64,000 nucleotides of DNA from Sphingomonas sp. Lineage in GTDB: Bacteria; Pseudomonadota; Alphaproteobacteria; Sphingomonadales; Sphingomonadaceae. The stretch spans positions 1 to 64,000 of the forward strand of contig NZ_JANXNX010000005.1 in the NCBI RefSeq assembly GCF_025353885.1. The letters run 5' to 3'. Both the position numbers and the translations under genes were made by a program. Of the stretch, positions 8,531-17,609 are shown piece by piece. Numbering within the stretch: the first letter of the stretch is position 1; each line of letters begins with the position of its first letter. A model generated the notes under the pieces. It saw nothing but the letters and a program-made list of their open reading frames with translations, did no database searches and was not told the origin of the DNA.

Positions 8531-9051
8531 AGCGATTCTGGCTCTGGGCTCCGCTCGCGATCTTCGTCATATTCTTCATCACTGTTGCAAGCGGCCTATA
8601 TGCACCCGACGACCGCAATCACCCGTCGAAGATGATCGGAAAGGCGCTGCCGACGTTCGAACTGCCGGCCGCGGCAAGGGACCGTCCCGCGCTCTCGTCG
8701 CGCGACTTCACCGGCCAGCCGCGTTTGCTGAACGTCTTTGCCAGCTGGTGCGTGCCCTGCATCGCCGAAGCGCCGGTCCTGACGCAATTGGCCGCGCAGG
8801 GGGTCATCATCGAGGGAATCGCGATCCGCGATCGCCCGACAGACGTCGACCGATTCCTCGCCACCAACGGCAATCCTTATCGCGCAATCGGGTCCGATGT
8901 GGACTCGACGATCCAGCTTTCGATCGGATCGTCGGGGGTGCCGGAGACGTTCGTGATCGACGGCGCGGGCAAGATTCGCCACCAACACATCGGCGACATC
9001 ACGCCGACCGACGTGCCCGTGATCCTGGCGGCGCTGAGCGACGCCAAATGA
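8527..9051 (+). CDS. ccmG: Thiol:disulfide interchange protein CcmG/DsbE
   Basis: This membrane-anchored thioredoxin-like reductant keeps apocytochrome c or CcmH thiols reduced. The anchor is at residues 4-22 and the thioredoxin fold follows. The active site is W74-C75-V-P-C78 and the cis-Pro loop is GVPETFVID. The protein has 174 aa. The ATG overlaps the ccmF stop (ATGA), and its own stop overlaps the ccmH start. Confidence 0.95.
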   Translation: MKRFWLWAPLAIFVIFFITVASGLYAPDDRNHPSKMIGKALPTFELPAAARDRPALSSRDFTGQPRLLNVFASWCVPCIAEAPVLTQLAAQGVIIEGIAIRDRPTDVDRFLATNGNPYRAIGSDVDSTIQLSIGSSGVPETFVIDGAGKIRHQHIGDITPTDVPVILAALSDAK

Positions 9052-9575
9052 ACTCGTTGGCAAATTTCAACTCCAGCTGCCGTCACCCTGAACTTGTTTC
9101 AGGGTCCATCTATCAACCCGCGAGGCTCTGGCAGGCGGCACGACGGACCCTGAAACGAGTTCAGCGTGACGGCCTGTGGATAGCGGCAGTATTCCTGCTA
9201 ATCGGCAGCCCGGCCCACGCCAACTCGTCGATGCCCAAGGCGCATTACGCCGACACGCAACTGGCCGATCCACGGCAGGAGGCCGACGCCCATGCGCTGA
9301 TGGAATCGGTGCGCTGCCTCGTCTGCCAGGGCCAGTCGATCGCCGACAGCGATGCCGACCTCGCTGCCGACATGCGCGCCATGATCCGGCGCCGGATCAA
9401 GGCGGGTGAAAAGCCGGAGGCCATCCGGCGCTGGCTGATCGAACGCTATGGCGACTGGGTCAGCTACAAGCCCGTCCTAGACGCGGCGACCGCCCCACTG
9501 TGGATCGCGCCGTTCCTGCTGATCGCGATCGGCCTGTGGCTCGCGCGCGGGCGTTTTCGGAAAAGGCGCCGCTGA
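9048..9575 (+). CDS. ccmH: Cytochrome c maturation protein CcmH, with a repeat element translated into its N-terminus
   Basis: CcmH holds apocytochrome c thiols with its V-R-C90-L-V-C93-Q motif. The core after residue 44 looks complete: signal-like helix LWIAAVFLLIGSPAHA, CXXC domain, and a C-terminal membrane helix (PLWIAPFLLIAIGLWLA). Upstream of the signal peptide lie about 30 extra residues (HPELVSGS...TLKRVQRDG) translated from the palindromic element at 9082-9170. No ATG, GTG or TTG occurs in frame between codon 3 and the signal peptide, so the ATG at 9048 (ATGA overlap with ccmG) seems to be the real start. Whether the long positively charged n-region is tolerated or cleaved is unknown. 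Confidence 0.9.
   Translation: MNSLANFNSSCRHPELVSGSIYQPARLWQAARRTLKRVQRDGLWIAAVFLLIGSPAHANSSMPKAHYADTQLADPRQEADAHALMESVRCLVCQGQSIADSDADLAADMRAMIRRRIKAGEKPEAIRRWLIERYGDWVSYKPVLDAATAPLWIAPFLLIAIGLWLARGRFRKRRR
9082..9170. repeat. Palindromic repeat (REP/MITE-like) with 26-bp arms inserted in ccmH
   Basis: Arm 1 (9082-9107) starts GTCACCCTGAACTTG and arm 2 (9145-9170) ends with its near-perfect complement; they differ at two positions. A 37-bp spacer separates them. The peptide HPELVSGS on one strand and TLKQVQGD-type on the other is the usual translation of an abundant intergenic palindrome seen in sphingomonad genomes (from memory). The 89-bp element plus flank stays in frame in ccmH. Confidence 0.85.
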
Positions 9576-10225
9576 TGGGCTGGGTTTTCATCATTGTCCT
9601 GGCCGCAGTGGCGTTCGGGGCGCTGCGCCGTTTCGGGCATCTGCCGCGCACCGGTCTCGAACTGGTGGGCGCGGCATTGCTGATCGGGATCGCGGGCTAT
9701 GCGTGGCAAGGCAGCCCGGCCCAGCCCGGCAATCCCGTTACCTCGCGTGAGGCTGCGGGCAAGGTCGATGCCGCCGCGATGATCGCGCAGCGCCGGATGC
9801 GGACAGGCGCGGGGGATGAGGGGGCGTGGCTCGACATGGGCGATGCGCTGAACCGGGCGGGCGCCACGCAAGAGGCGGTTCTGGCAATGCGCAGCGGGAT
9901 CCGTGATCATCGCAACAGCCCGGACCTGTGGGTCGGGCTCGGCAACGCGCTGGTTGCCCATGGCGACGGTCTGATGTCGCCCGCCGCGACCTTCGCCTTT
10001 CAGCATGCGGCGAACCTGTCGCCCCAACATCCCGGGCCGCCGTTCTTCTATGGGCTGGCGCTGGCCCAGCAGGGCAAGACCGAAGAGGCCGGCGATGTCT
10101 GGCGTGGCCTGCTCGCCCGAACCCCGAAGGATGCACCGTGGCGCGCCGATCTGGAGGCACGACTGACGGCGATCGGTGGTATGCCGACCGCCGTCCTGAA
10201 ACCAACCGCGCCCACGAAACCTTAG
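9575..10225 (+). CDS. CcmI/CycH-like TPR protein of cytochrome c maturation
   Basis: This 216-aa protein has two N-terminal membrane helices (MGWVFIIVLAAVAFGAL and VGAALLIGIAGYAW) followed by tetratricopeptide-like helices (GAWLDMGDALNRAGATQEAVLAMRSG and similar; FFYGLALAQQGKTEEA). CcmI chaperones apocytochrome c to CcmFH. The two-helix plus TPR layout and position directly after ccmH (TGATG, 1-bp overlap) support this role, although it is shorter than classical CcmI (about 400 aa). Its TAG overlaps the convergent DUF3072 gene by 4 bp. Confidence 0.8.
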   Translation: MGWVFIIVLAAVAFGALRRFGHLPRTGLELVGAALLIGIAGYAWQGSPAQPGNPVTSREAAGKVDAAAMIAQRRMRTGAGDEGAWLDMGDALNRAGATQEAVLAMRSGIRDHRNSPDLWVGLGNALVAHGDGLMSPAATFAFQHAANLSPQHPGPPFFYGLALAQQGKTEEAGDVWRGLLARTPKDAPWRADLEARLTAIGGMPTAVLKPTAPTKP

Positions 10226-10455
10226 GCGCCGCGTCCGGTTTTTGTCTGCAACGCGTCGATCTGGCGAGAGGCGTCGGCCTTGGTCAGGTCATCGTCGAAC
10301 GGTTCATGCGCTTCCTCGCTCAGCGTTTTCAGATAGGACGCCTGCGCGCCCGTCATTGGCTCGTCGCCGGTGGTCCAGTCGCTCGGGTCCTTTTCGGCAT
10401 TGGAAGTGGGATGCGTCTTCGGGTTCTCGATTTCGTTTATCTTGTCGTCGGCCAT
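10222..10455 (-). CDS. DUF3072 family small protein
   Basis: This 77-aa hydrophilic protein contains the DUF3072-type core (DWTTGDEPMTGAQASYLKTLSEEAHEPF). Function is unknown. The ATG at 10455 is preceded by an AGGAAAGGTG ribosome-binding region; an ORF extension to 10488 is less likely. It lies 57 bp downstream of ald on the same strand and converges on the ccmI-like gene, overlapping it by 4 bp. Confidence 0.75.
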   Translation of the reverse strand: MADDKINEIENPKTHPTSNAEKDPSDWTTGDEPMTGAQASYLKTLSEEAHEPFDDDLTKADASRQIDALQTKTGRGA

Positions 10456-10512
10456 GTCGGTCACCTTTCCTGAAATGTCCGACGACAACGCGGGTGTTCG
10501 CGGTCCGTTCCC

Positions 10513-11610
10513 CTATGCGACAAACGGCAGATCCAGCGCGTCGGCCACTGCTCGGTGCCGGATTTGCCCGCCCGCTATGTTCAGCCCCGCCGCCAGATGC
10601 GGGTCCGCCGCCATCGCCGCTTCGGCACCCAGCTTGGCCAGGCGCAGGACGAACGGCAGGGTCGCATTGTTCAGCGCGAACGCCGAAGTCCGCGCCACCG
10701 CGCCGGGCATGTTCGCGACGCAATAATGAATCACGCCTTCCTCGACGAACACCGGATCGTCGTGCGTCGTTGGGTGACTCGTCTCGAAACAGCCGCCTTG
10801 GTCGATGGCGATGTCGACCAGTACAGACCCGCGCTTCATGGTCTTCAGCATTTCGCGCGTGACCAGCTTGGGTGCGGCCGCTCCCGGCACGAGCACCGCA
10901 CCGATCACCAGATGCGCCTTGGCGACCGCCGCCGCGATCGCTGCCTTTGAGGCATAGGCGGTCTTGATCTGGCTCGAAAAGAACATGTCGAGTTCGGCCA
11001 GCCGGTCGTTGTTGATGTCATAGATCGTGACGTCGGCGCGCATTCCCACCGCCATTTGCGCGGCATTCACGCCCGACACGCCCCCGCCCAGGATCGCCAC
11101 CCGCGCCGGGGCGACGCCCGGGACTCCGCCCAGCAGCACGCCGCGCCCGCCCTGTTCCTTTTCCAGGTAATGCGCACCGACCTGCACCGACATCCGCCCC
11201 GCCACCTCCGACATGGGCTTCAACAGCGGCAGGGCACCCGACCGCGACGTCACCGTTTCATAGGCAATGCACGTCGCGCCCGACTTCATCAGCCCCTGGG
11301 CCTGCGGCTTGTCGGCGGCGAGATGAAGGTAGGTGAACAGCAAATGCCGCGATTCGAGCATCGCGATCTCGCCCGGTTGCGGTTCCTTGACCTTCACGAT
11401 CATGTCGCTCTGGGCAAACACGCTTTGCGCATCGGGCAGGATCACCGCCCCCGCCGCCACATAATCCTCGTCGGAAAAATCGATGCCGAGGCCCGCCTGG
11501 GTCTGCACGTTCACGACATGGCCAGCGGCGGTCAGTTCGGCGACCGATGCCGGGGTCAGCCCGACGCGATATTCGTGGTTCTTGATTTCCTTTGGGACAC
11601 CGACGCGCAT
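10513..11610 (-). CDS. ald: Alanine dehydrogenase
   Basis: The NAD-dependent enzyme interconverts L-alanine and pyruvate plus ammonia. The 365-aa sequence begins MRVGVPKEIKNHEYRVGLTP, the family signature with the pyruvate-binding Arg15. It contains the NAD-binding Rossmann motif LGGGVSGVNAAQMA near residue 175 and the conserved GGCFETSHPTTHDDPVF region. Length is that of the hexameric family. It is transcribed leftwards and may share a transcript with the DUF3072 gene; a divergent promoter region (11611-11764) separates it from kup. Confidence 0.96.
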   Translation of the reverse strand: MRVGVPKEIKNHEYRVGLTPASVAELTAAGHVVNVQTQAGLGIDFSDEDYVAAGAVILPDAQSVFAQSDMIVKVKEPQPGEIAMLESRHLLFTYLHLAADKPQAQGLMKSGATCIAYETVTSRSGALPLLKPMSEVAGRMSVQVGAHYLEKEQGGRGVLLGGVPGVAPARVAILGGGVSGVNAAQMAVGMRADVTIYDINNDRLAELDMFFSSQIKTAYASKAAIAAAVAKAHLVIGAVLVPGAAAPKLVTREMLKTMKRGSVLVDIAIDQGGCFETSHPTTHDDPVFVEEGVIHYCVANMPGAVARTSAFALNNATLPFVLRLAKLGAEAAMAADPHLAAGLNIAGGQIRHRAVADALDLPFVA

Positions 11611-11764
11611 TGCTCTCTCCTGCGTAATAATATTGCGTTGATATAGCGACCCCGGTCCCCCATGTCTTGCAATTGCGCGGCCCCTTGCGAAGTGCTAGCG
11701 GCGCGCCCGATCTATATGTCGTTGCTTGGGACGGCATTTTGCGAAAGGCTGGGTTCACACCCGC

Positions 11765-13684
11765 ATGTCGACGTCAGCGATTGCCAACCCACCTGCCGAG
11801 GATACAGAACACGGCGAGGGTCATCATATTTCGGGTAGCATCCCCAAACTTGCGCTGGGCGCGGTGGGGGTCTGCTATGGCGATATCGGGACCAGCCCGC
11901 TGTATGCGATGAAGGAAGTCTTTGTCGGTCACCACAAGCTCGCGGTCGACCCCCTGCATATCTTCGGCGTGCTCAGCCTGATCTTCTGGTCGTTGCTGCT
12001 GGTGGTCACGATCAAGTATATTTTCATCATCCTGCGTGCCGACAACAAGGGGGAGGGCGGGAGCCTGGCCCTGCTCGCCATGATCCAGCGGCGCACCGGC
12101 GGCGGGCGCTGGGGTGCCAGCCTGGTGATGCTCGGTGTCCTCGCCACCGCCTTGTTCTTTGGCGACTGCATGATCACGCCCGCCATATCGGTGCTGTCGG
12201 CGGTCGAAGGGCTGGTCGTGGTCCAATCGGGGTTCGCTCCCTTCGTCCTACCGATCTCAGTCGGCATCCTGATTGCGCTGTTTATAATACAGTCGCACGG
12301 CACCGACACGATCGGCCGGTTTTTCGGCCCGATCATGACGCTGTATTTCATCGTGCTGGCGGGGCTCGGCATTCTCAGCATTGTCGAGCGGCCCGATATC
12401 CTTGCCGCGATCAACCCGGCCTGGGCGTGGCGCTTCATCGAACATGATCCAAAGCTGGCGTTTCTTGCGCTCGGTTCGGTGGTCCTCGCGCTCACCGGGG
12501 CCGAAGCGCTCTACGCCGACATGGGCCATTTCGGTCGCCGCCCGATCCAGGCCGCATGGGTCTGGCTGGTCTTTCCGGCACTCCTCCTGAACTACGCCGG
12601 ACAGGCGGCGCTGCTGCTCCACACACCGTCAGCCGCCGAGAACCCGTTTTTCCTGATGGCGCATGAGGATTGGCGCCTGCCGCTGGTCATCCTCGCCACC
12701 GCCGCGACCGTCATCGCCAGCCAGGCGGTTATCACCGGCGCTTTCTCAGTCGTGCAGCAGGCGGTCCAGTTGGGCCTGATGCCGCGCCTGAAGATCGAGC
12801 ACACCAGTGCCTCCGCCCTTGGCCAGATCTACGTCCCCACCGTCAACTGGGCGCTGATGGTCATGGTCGGTTTGTTGGTCCTGATGTTCCGCGAATCCTC
12901 GAACCTCGCCGCCGCTTATGGCATCGCGGTAACGGGCACGATGTTCATCACCACCTGCATGCTGGGCGTCCTTGTCTTCCGCGTCTGGAACTGGCCGAAA
13001 TGGGTCGCTGTCCCCGTGATCTCACTGTTCCTGATCATCGATTCGCTGTATTTCGCGTCGAACCTGACCAAGGTTCCCGACGGCGGTTGGTTCCCGTTGC
13101 TGATTGCATTGATCGCGTTCACGCTGCTGACGACCTGGGCCAAGGGTCGCCAGCTGATGCTCGCGCGCATGAAAGAGGCTGCGATGCCGATCAAGGTGTT
13201 CGTGTCATCCGCCGCCAATTCGGCCACGCGCGTTGCGGGCACGGCGGTGTTCATGACCTCGACCCCCGACGGCGTCCCCCACGCGCTGCTCCATAATCTG
13301 AAGCACAACAAGGTGCTGCACGAGCGTGTCATCCTGCTGACGGTCAAGATCATGGACGTCCCCTATGTCGAGGAGGACATTCGTTGCCGGCTTGAGGATC
13401 TGGGTGAGGGCTTTCACCGATTGGTCGTCAAATACGGATTTATGCAGGAGCCCGATGTTCCGGCGGCACTGGCTCGCCTGACCGGCTGTGGACCGGCGTT
13501 CAAAATGATGGACACCAGCTTCTTTCTGGCGCGCCAGACGCTGCTGCCTTCGGCGCGTCCGGGAATGGCGATCTGGCGCGAAAAGCTGTTTGCCTGGATG
13601 CTGCGAAACGCGGAAAGCGCGATGGAGTTTTTCCGGCTGCCGACTAACCGGGTGGTCGAACTGGGCAGTCAGGTCGAAATCTAA
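11765..13684 (+). CDS. kup: Low-affinity potassium transporter Kup
   Basis: This 639-aa K+/H+ symporter of the KUP/HAK/KT family has the signature [22 protein letters not shown] near the N-terminus, about 12 membrane segments and a C-terminal cytosolic domain (from about residue 470). ATG 11765 ([10 protein letters not shown]) is chosen over an upstream TTG. It is monocistronic and converges on the carbonic anhydrase gene 10 bp away. Confidence 0.96.
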   Translation: MSTSAIANPPAEDTEHGEGHHISGSIPKLALGAVGVCYGDIGTSPLYAMKEVFVGHHKLAVDPLHIFGVLSLIFWSLLLVVTIKYIFIILRADNKGEGGSLALLAMIQRRTGGGRWGASLVMLGVLATALFFGDCMITPAISVLSAVEGLVVVQSGFAPFVLPISVGILIALFIIQSHGTDTIGRFFGPIMTLYFIVLAGLGILSIVERPDILAAINPAWAWRFIEHDPKLAFLALGSVVLALTGAEALYADMGHFGRRPIQAAWVWLVFPALLLNYAGQAALLLHTPSAAENPFFLMAHEDWRLPLVILATAATVIASQAVITGAFSVVQQAVQLGLMPRLKIEHTSASALGQIYVPTVNWALMVMVGLLVLMFRESSNLAAAYGIAVTGTMFITTCMLGVLVFRVWNWPKWVAVPVISLFLIIDSLYFASNLTKVPDGGWFPLLIALIAFTLLTTWAKGRQLMLARMKEAAMPIKVFVSSAANSATRVAGTAVFMTSTPDGVPHALLHNLKHNKVLHERVILLTVKIMDVPYVEEDIRCRLEDLGEGFHRLVVKYGFMQEPDVPAALARLTGCGPAFKMMDTSFFLARQTLLPSARPGMAIWREKLFAWMLRNAESAMEFFRLPTNRVVELGSQVEI

Positions 13685-13694
13685 TGACGGACTA

Positions 13695-14321
13695 TCAAGC
13701 CGGCGAAAACACGCCCGTCGCCTCGTCCAGCAGCCACAAAACCCCATCCGCGATCGCGAAATAACTCCCGCGCAGCGTCAGTGTGCCCGCCGCCTCGCGC
13801 TCGCGGATACAGTCGAACGTTCGCAGATTGGCGATGCTGACCTTCACGCCTTCGAGTTCCAGAGCCCTGACCGCCTCGGGACCATGGCCATGTTCGGCAA
13901 TGATCCGGTCGCGGGCGTCGTCCAACAGGTCGATCCAGTGCGCGATAAATCCGCCTTCGCCCGCGGCCGCGTTTTCGAAAACGCGCGTCATCGCCGCCGC
14001 GATGCCGCCGCAGGCGCCGTGGCCCATGACCATTACTTCGGCGACCTCGATCTGGGTTACCGCGAATTCGAGAGCAGCCGATACGCCGTGCCGCCCGCCG
14101 CCTGTTTCAAAGGGGGGCACCAGATTGGCGATGTTGCGGACCACGAACATCTCGCCGGGCGATGCGTCAAAAATCGTCGTCGGATCGACGCGGCTGTCTG
14201 AACACGCGATGACCATGGTGCGAGGTTTCTGCCCCGTCGCCAGCGCCTCCCAACGCTCTTTTTCATACTGCCATTGTTCGCTGCGAAAGCGACCATATCC
14301 ATCGATGAGCGCGTCTGTCAT
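13695..14321 (-). CDS. Beta-class carbonic anhydrase
   Basis: This zinc enzyme hydrates CO2 to bicarbonate. Ligand residues are present: C40-S-D42-S-R44 and H101-G-A-C104 (MGHGACGG), the complete Cys2His beta-CA set with the Asp-Arg dyad. The 208-aa length is typical. The start is ATG (MTDALIDGYGRF). Its promoter probably lies in the 65-bp divergent gap to lipA. Confidence 0.95.
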   Translation of the reverse strand: MTDALIDGYGRFRSEQWQYEKERWEALATGQKPRTMVIACSDSRVDPTTIFDASPGEMFVVRNIANLVPPFETGGGRHGVSAALEFAVTQIEVAEVMVMGHGACGGIAAAMTRVFENAAAGEGGFIAHWIDLLDDARDRIIAEHGHGPEAVRALELEGVKVSIANLRTFDCIREREAAGTLTLRGSYFAIADGVLWLLDEATGVFSPA

Positions 14322-14386
14322 GATTCTCGCCTAGACCGTCATCACCGGGGGTGGCAACCCTGCGCCGCAATCGCTATCTGAATTGC

Positions 14387-15355
14387 ATGAGTGAAGCAGA
14401 TTCCGCCGTCGCGTCGTTTCCGATTCCCGGGCCAACGCCCGCCACACCTCGCGCGCGCAAGCCCGACTGGATCCGCGTCAAGGCACCCATGGGCGTCGCC
14501 TTTGCCGAAACCCGCGACCTGATGCGTCGCCTCAACCTTGCCACGGTCTGCGAGGAGGCGGCCTGTCCGAACATCGGTGAATGCTGGACCAAGAAGCACG
14601 CCACCGTGATGATCCTCGGCGACACTTGCACGCGCGCCTGTGCGTTTTGCAACGTGAAGACCGGCATGCCGCGCGCTATCGATGCGCTGGAGCCCCAGCA
14701 TACCGCCGATGCCGCCGCCGAACTCGGTCTCCAGCATATCGTCATTACCTCGGTCGATCGCGACGACCTGCCCGATGGAGGCGCATCGCAGTTCGTGAAG
14801 GTGATCGAGGCGCTGCGTCGCACGACCCCGAATACGACCATTGAAATCCTCACGCCCGATTTCAGGAACAAGGCGCAAGCCGCTGTGGAATCGATCATTC
14901 AGGCCCGCCCTGACGTTTATAATCACAATCTGGAAACGGTGCCGCGGCTGTACCCGACCATCCGCCCTGGTGCGCGCTATTATGCGTCGCTGCGGCTGCT
15001 GGAGAGTGTGAAGCGGCACGATCCGTCGATCTTTACCAAGTCGGGGATGATGATGGGCCTGGGCGAGGATCGGCTCGAAGTGCATCAGGTGATGGACGAC
15101 ATGCGCTCTGCCGATGTAGATTTTCTGACGCTCGGCCAATATCTGCAACCGACCCCACGCCATGCCAAAGTCATCGATTTCGTGACCCCGGCCAGCTTCA
15201 ACGCCTATGCGGGGATCGCCCGCGCCAAGGGGTTTTTGCTGGTCGCGTCCAGCCCCTTGACGCGGTCCAGCTATCACGCGGGCGATGATTTCGCCAAGCT
15301 GCGGGCCGCGCGCGCGGAAAAACTGGCGCGCGAGGGCAGGGCGGTCCGCCCCTGA
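14387..15355 (+). CDS. lipA: Lipoyl synthase
   Basis: This radical-SAM enzyme inserts two sulfurs into octanoyl-lipoyl domains. Both cluster motifs are intact: the auxiliary cluster C55-x4-C60-x5-C66 and the radical-SAM cluster C81-x3-C85-x2-C88 (CTRACAFC). The conserved C-terminal [10 protein letters not shown] is present. The protein has 322 aa. ATG 14387 ([11 protein letters not shown]) is preferred over an upstream ATG at 14351. Its TGA overlaps the next ATG (TGATG). Confidence 0.97.
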   Translation: MSEADSAVASFPIPGPTPATPRARKPDWIRVKAPMGVAFAETRDLMRRLNLATVCEEAACPNIGECWTKKHATVMILGDTCTRACAFCNVKTGMPRAIDALEPQHTADAAAELGLQHIVITSVDRDDLPDGGASQFVKVIEALRRTTPNTTIEILTPDFRNKAQAAVESIIQARPDVYNHNLETVPRLYPTIRPGARYYASLRLLESVKRHDPSIFTKSGMMMGLGEDRLEVHQVMDDMRSADVDFLTLGQYLQPTPRHAKVIDFVTPASFNAYAGIARAKGFLLVASSPLTRSSYHAGDDFAKLRAARAEKLAREGRAVRP

Positions 15356-15822
15356 TGCCTGCCCATCGCGAAAAGAAGTTTCTGCCGCACACGCCCGAAC
15401 AGATGTTCGACCTGGTCGCCGATGTCGGTAAATATGCCGAGTTCCTGCCGTGGGTCAGCGCGGTGCGGGTTCGCTCCGACACGCCGACCGAAATGGTGGC
15501 CGACCTGATCGTCGGCTTCCGGGCCTTGCGCGAACGCTTTACCAGTCGCGTGACCAAGGACCGGGCGGTCTGCATCAAGGTCGATTATATCGACGGGCCA
15601 TTGAAGTTCCTGCGCAACGACTGGCATTTCGCGCCCGCGCCGGGGGGCTGCACGATCGACTTCTCGGTCGAATTCGCCTTCAAGAATAGGGTGTTCGAAG
15701 CGATTGCCGGTCAGATGTTCGACGCCGCGCTGCGCAAGATGATCAGCGCGTTCGAAACGCGCGCAACGGCTCTTTACGGGTCGACGGGCATCATCAGTTC
15801 GAGCGCGCAGAGCGCCGCCTGA
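15355..15822 (+). CDS. COQ10/RatA-type START-domain protein (ubiquinone-binding)
   Basis: This 155-aa polyketide-cyclase/START-like protein has a hydrophobic pocket. The sequence pattern PHTPEQMFDLVADVGKYAEF...PWV and FRSRV-like core (RERFTSRVTKD) match the COQ10/RatA family, linked in alphaproteobacteria and mitochondria to coenzyme Q function. It overlaps lipA (TGATG) and converges with the cinA-type gene, with 49 bp of coding overlap. The E. coli RatA toxin role is debated and should not be assumed here. Confidence 0.85.
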   Translation: MPAHREKKFLPHTPEQMFDLVADVGKYAEFLPWVSAVRVRSDTPTEMVADLIVGFRALRERFTSRVTKDRAVCIKVDYIDGPLKFLRNDWHFAPAPGGCTIDFSVEFAFKNRVFEAIAGQMFDAALRKMISAFETRATALYGSTGIISSSAQSAA

Positions 15823-16328
15823 AGGCGAACGCCACCGCGTCCGTTGTCCACAAAAAACCTTTTGTCGGCGTGAACGTTCTCGGGATCGCCGCCGCGCCTG
15901 GCGACGGCAAACACCACCGTGCCGACCGGCTTTTTCGCATCGCCGCCATCAGGGCCCGCTATCCCCGTGATCGCCACTGCGATATCGGCGTCGCTTCGGT
16001 TCAACATACCCTGCGCCATCGCCCATGCCGTCGCGATCGACACCGCGCCGAACGTCTCGACGATGTCGCTGCCGACGCCCAAATGGGCGATCTTGGCAGC
16101 GTTTGAATAGGATACGATGCTGGCGATAAACACGTCTGACGCGCCCGGATGTTCGGTCAGCGCGGCGGCGACCAGGCCACCGGTGCAACTTTCGGCGACG
16201 GCGACGGTGCGCCCGATCGCGCGATTGGCGTCGAGCACGGTCCTGGCCACCGCAACCAGTTCGGCCGGCAGCAGCGTGTCGATGCGCGCGGATGTCGGCG
16301 CGGCGGGGAGCGAACCGGCGTCGGTCAT
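15774..16328 (-). CDS. CinA C-terminal-type NMN amidohydrolase
   Basis: This stand-alone CinA_C domain has 184 aa. Family members deamidate nicotinamide mononucleotide (PncC activity). Hallmarks are AVAESCTGGLVAAALT, SIVSYSNAAK and ITGIAGPDGGDAKKPVGTV. ATG 16328 (MTDAGSLPAA) is taken as the start; the frame extends to a TTG at 16373 that would overlap ispDF. It lies downstream of ispDF on the same strand. Confidence 0.9.
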   Translation of the reverse strand: MTDAGSLPAAPTSARIDTLLPAELVAVARTVLDANRAIGRTVAVAESCTGGLVAAALTEHPGASDVFIASIVSYSNAAKIAHLGVGSDIVETFGAVSIATAWAMAQGMLNRSDADIAVAITGIAGPDGGDAKKPVGTVVFAVARRGGDPENVHADKRFFVDNGRGGVRLQAALCALELMMPVDP

Positions 16329-16362
16329 CCCGTTGCCAGACCGGAAATGCGCGAACCTGTCT

Positions 16363-17523
16363 TCATAACTCAATTCCAGCTGTTACCGTCGCAATCGCCT
16401 GCGCCGCTATCCCTTCGCCGCGTCCGGCAAAGCCGAGTCTTTCGGTCGTCGTCGCCTTTATACTGATCTGCGAGGGTCGCAATCGCAGCAATTCTCCCAA
16501 TCTGGAACGCATAGCCTCGCGATGGGGGCCAATTCGTGGCGCTTCGCAGATGATCGTCAGGTCGATATGGTCGATCCGGCCGCCGCGCGCCACGATCAGA
16601 TCGCGGGCGTGCGTGACGAAACGGTCGGACGACGCACCGCGCCATTGCGGATCGCTGGGCGGGAAATGGCTGCCGATATCGCCGTCGCCGATGGTCCCGA
16701 GCAGCGCGTCGGTCAGCGCGTGAAGCGCGACGTCGGCATCCGAATGACCCGACAGGCCATGCGTGTGCGGGATCAATATCCCGCCCAGCCAGAGCGCCTC
16801 ACCCGTTTCCAACCGATGGACGTCGAAGCCCATCGCGCTGCGGCTGACCATAGTGCGTGCCAGTAATGCCTCGGCCCGCGCGAAATCCTCGGCATGAGTG
16901 ATCTTGTTGAGTGCGGGGTCGCCTGCCACCATTGCGACGCGAAAACCCGCCGCCTGCGCGACCTGCGCGTCGTCGGTCGCAGGCGGGCCGGACCAGCGCA
17001 AATGTGACATCATGATGGCGTCGAGCCGGAACGCCTGGGGGGTCTGCACCCGGTAGAGGTCGGTGCGGTCGACCGCGTCGCCCAACTCCAGACTGTTCGT
17101 GTCGTGGCCAAGTGAGAGCCGCGCCACGCTGTCCGCAACGGGCAACACCGGCACCGCGCCATCGGCGCTGTCGAGTGCCGCTGTCAGCCGCTCGATCACC
17201 GCCCACGGCAACAGCGGACGCGCCGCATCGTGGATCAGGACGCGCTCGGCATGACCCAACACCGCCGCCAGCCCCGCGCGGACCGAATCCTGACGCTCCG
17301 CCCCACCGATGACGACTCCGGCCACTGTGCGCCCGTTCAGCGCCTGCGCCAGCAGTGCCTGCTGTCCTTCGGCGATGACCACGAACACAGGCAATCCGGC
17401 CAAGGCATCGACGGCGCGCGCGATGACCGGCACGCCGCCCAGCATCGCAAATTGTTTGGGGGTGTCGCCGCCCGCGCGAACGCCACGTCCGGCGGCGACG
17501 ATCAGGGCTGCGGTCCGGTCCAT
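16363..17523 (-). CDS. ispDF: Bifunctional IspD/IspF (CDP-ME synthase and MEcPP synthase)
   Basis: Two MEP-pathway enzymes are fused in 386 aa. The N-terminal IspD cytidylyltransferase (residues 1 to about 225) has the nucleotide-binding [21 protein letters not shown] and IHDAARPL motifs. The C-terminal IspF domain (from about 230) has [11 protein letters not shown] and [19 protein letters not shown] zinc-binding residues. The IspE step is encoded elsewhere. The fusion is widespread in alphaproteobacteria. The dxr gene of the same pathway is at 47960-49120. Confidence 0.96.
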   Translation of the reverse strand: MDRTAALIVAAGRGVRAGGDTPKQFAMLGGVPVIARAVDALAGLPVFVVIAEGQQALLAQALNGRTVAGVVIGGAERQDSVRAGLAAVLGHAERVLIHDAARPLLPWAVIERLTAALDSADGAVPVLPVADSVARLSLGHDTNSLELGDAVDRTDLYRVQTPQAFRLDAIMMSHLRWSGPPATDDAQVAQAAGFRVAMVAGDPALNKITHAEDFARAEALLARTMVSRSAMGFDVHRLETGEALWLGGILIPHTHGLSGHSDADVALHALTDALLGTIGDGDIGSHFPPSDPQWRGASSDRFVTHARDLIVARGGRIDHIDLTIICEAPRIGPHREAMRSRLGELLRLRPSQISIKATTTERLGFAGRGEGIAAQAIATVTAGIEL

Positions 17524-17609
17524 GCCCTTGCTCTAGCCACCATTGGGCTTGCCCGCTAGCGCCATTGGGGCTAGTCGACTGCCTCTTTTCCAGGCAATCC
17601 GATTTCGTC

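Noticed and set aside
9067-9273. Minus-strand ORF containing AELVSGS and TLKQVQGD peptides
   Set aside because: It is only the reverse translation of the palindromic repeat and the ccmH signal region.
16329-16373. TTG start for the CinA-type gene at 16373
   Set aside because: It would overlap ispDF by 11 bp and adds residues that do not look conserved; ATG 16328 fits better.
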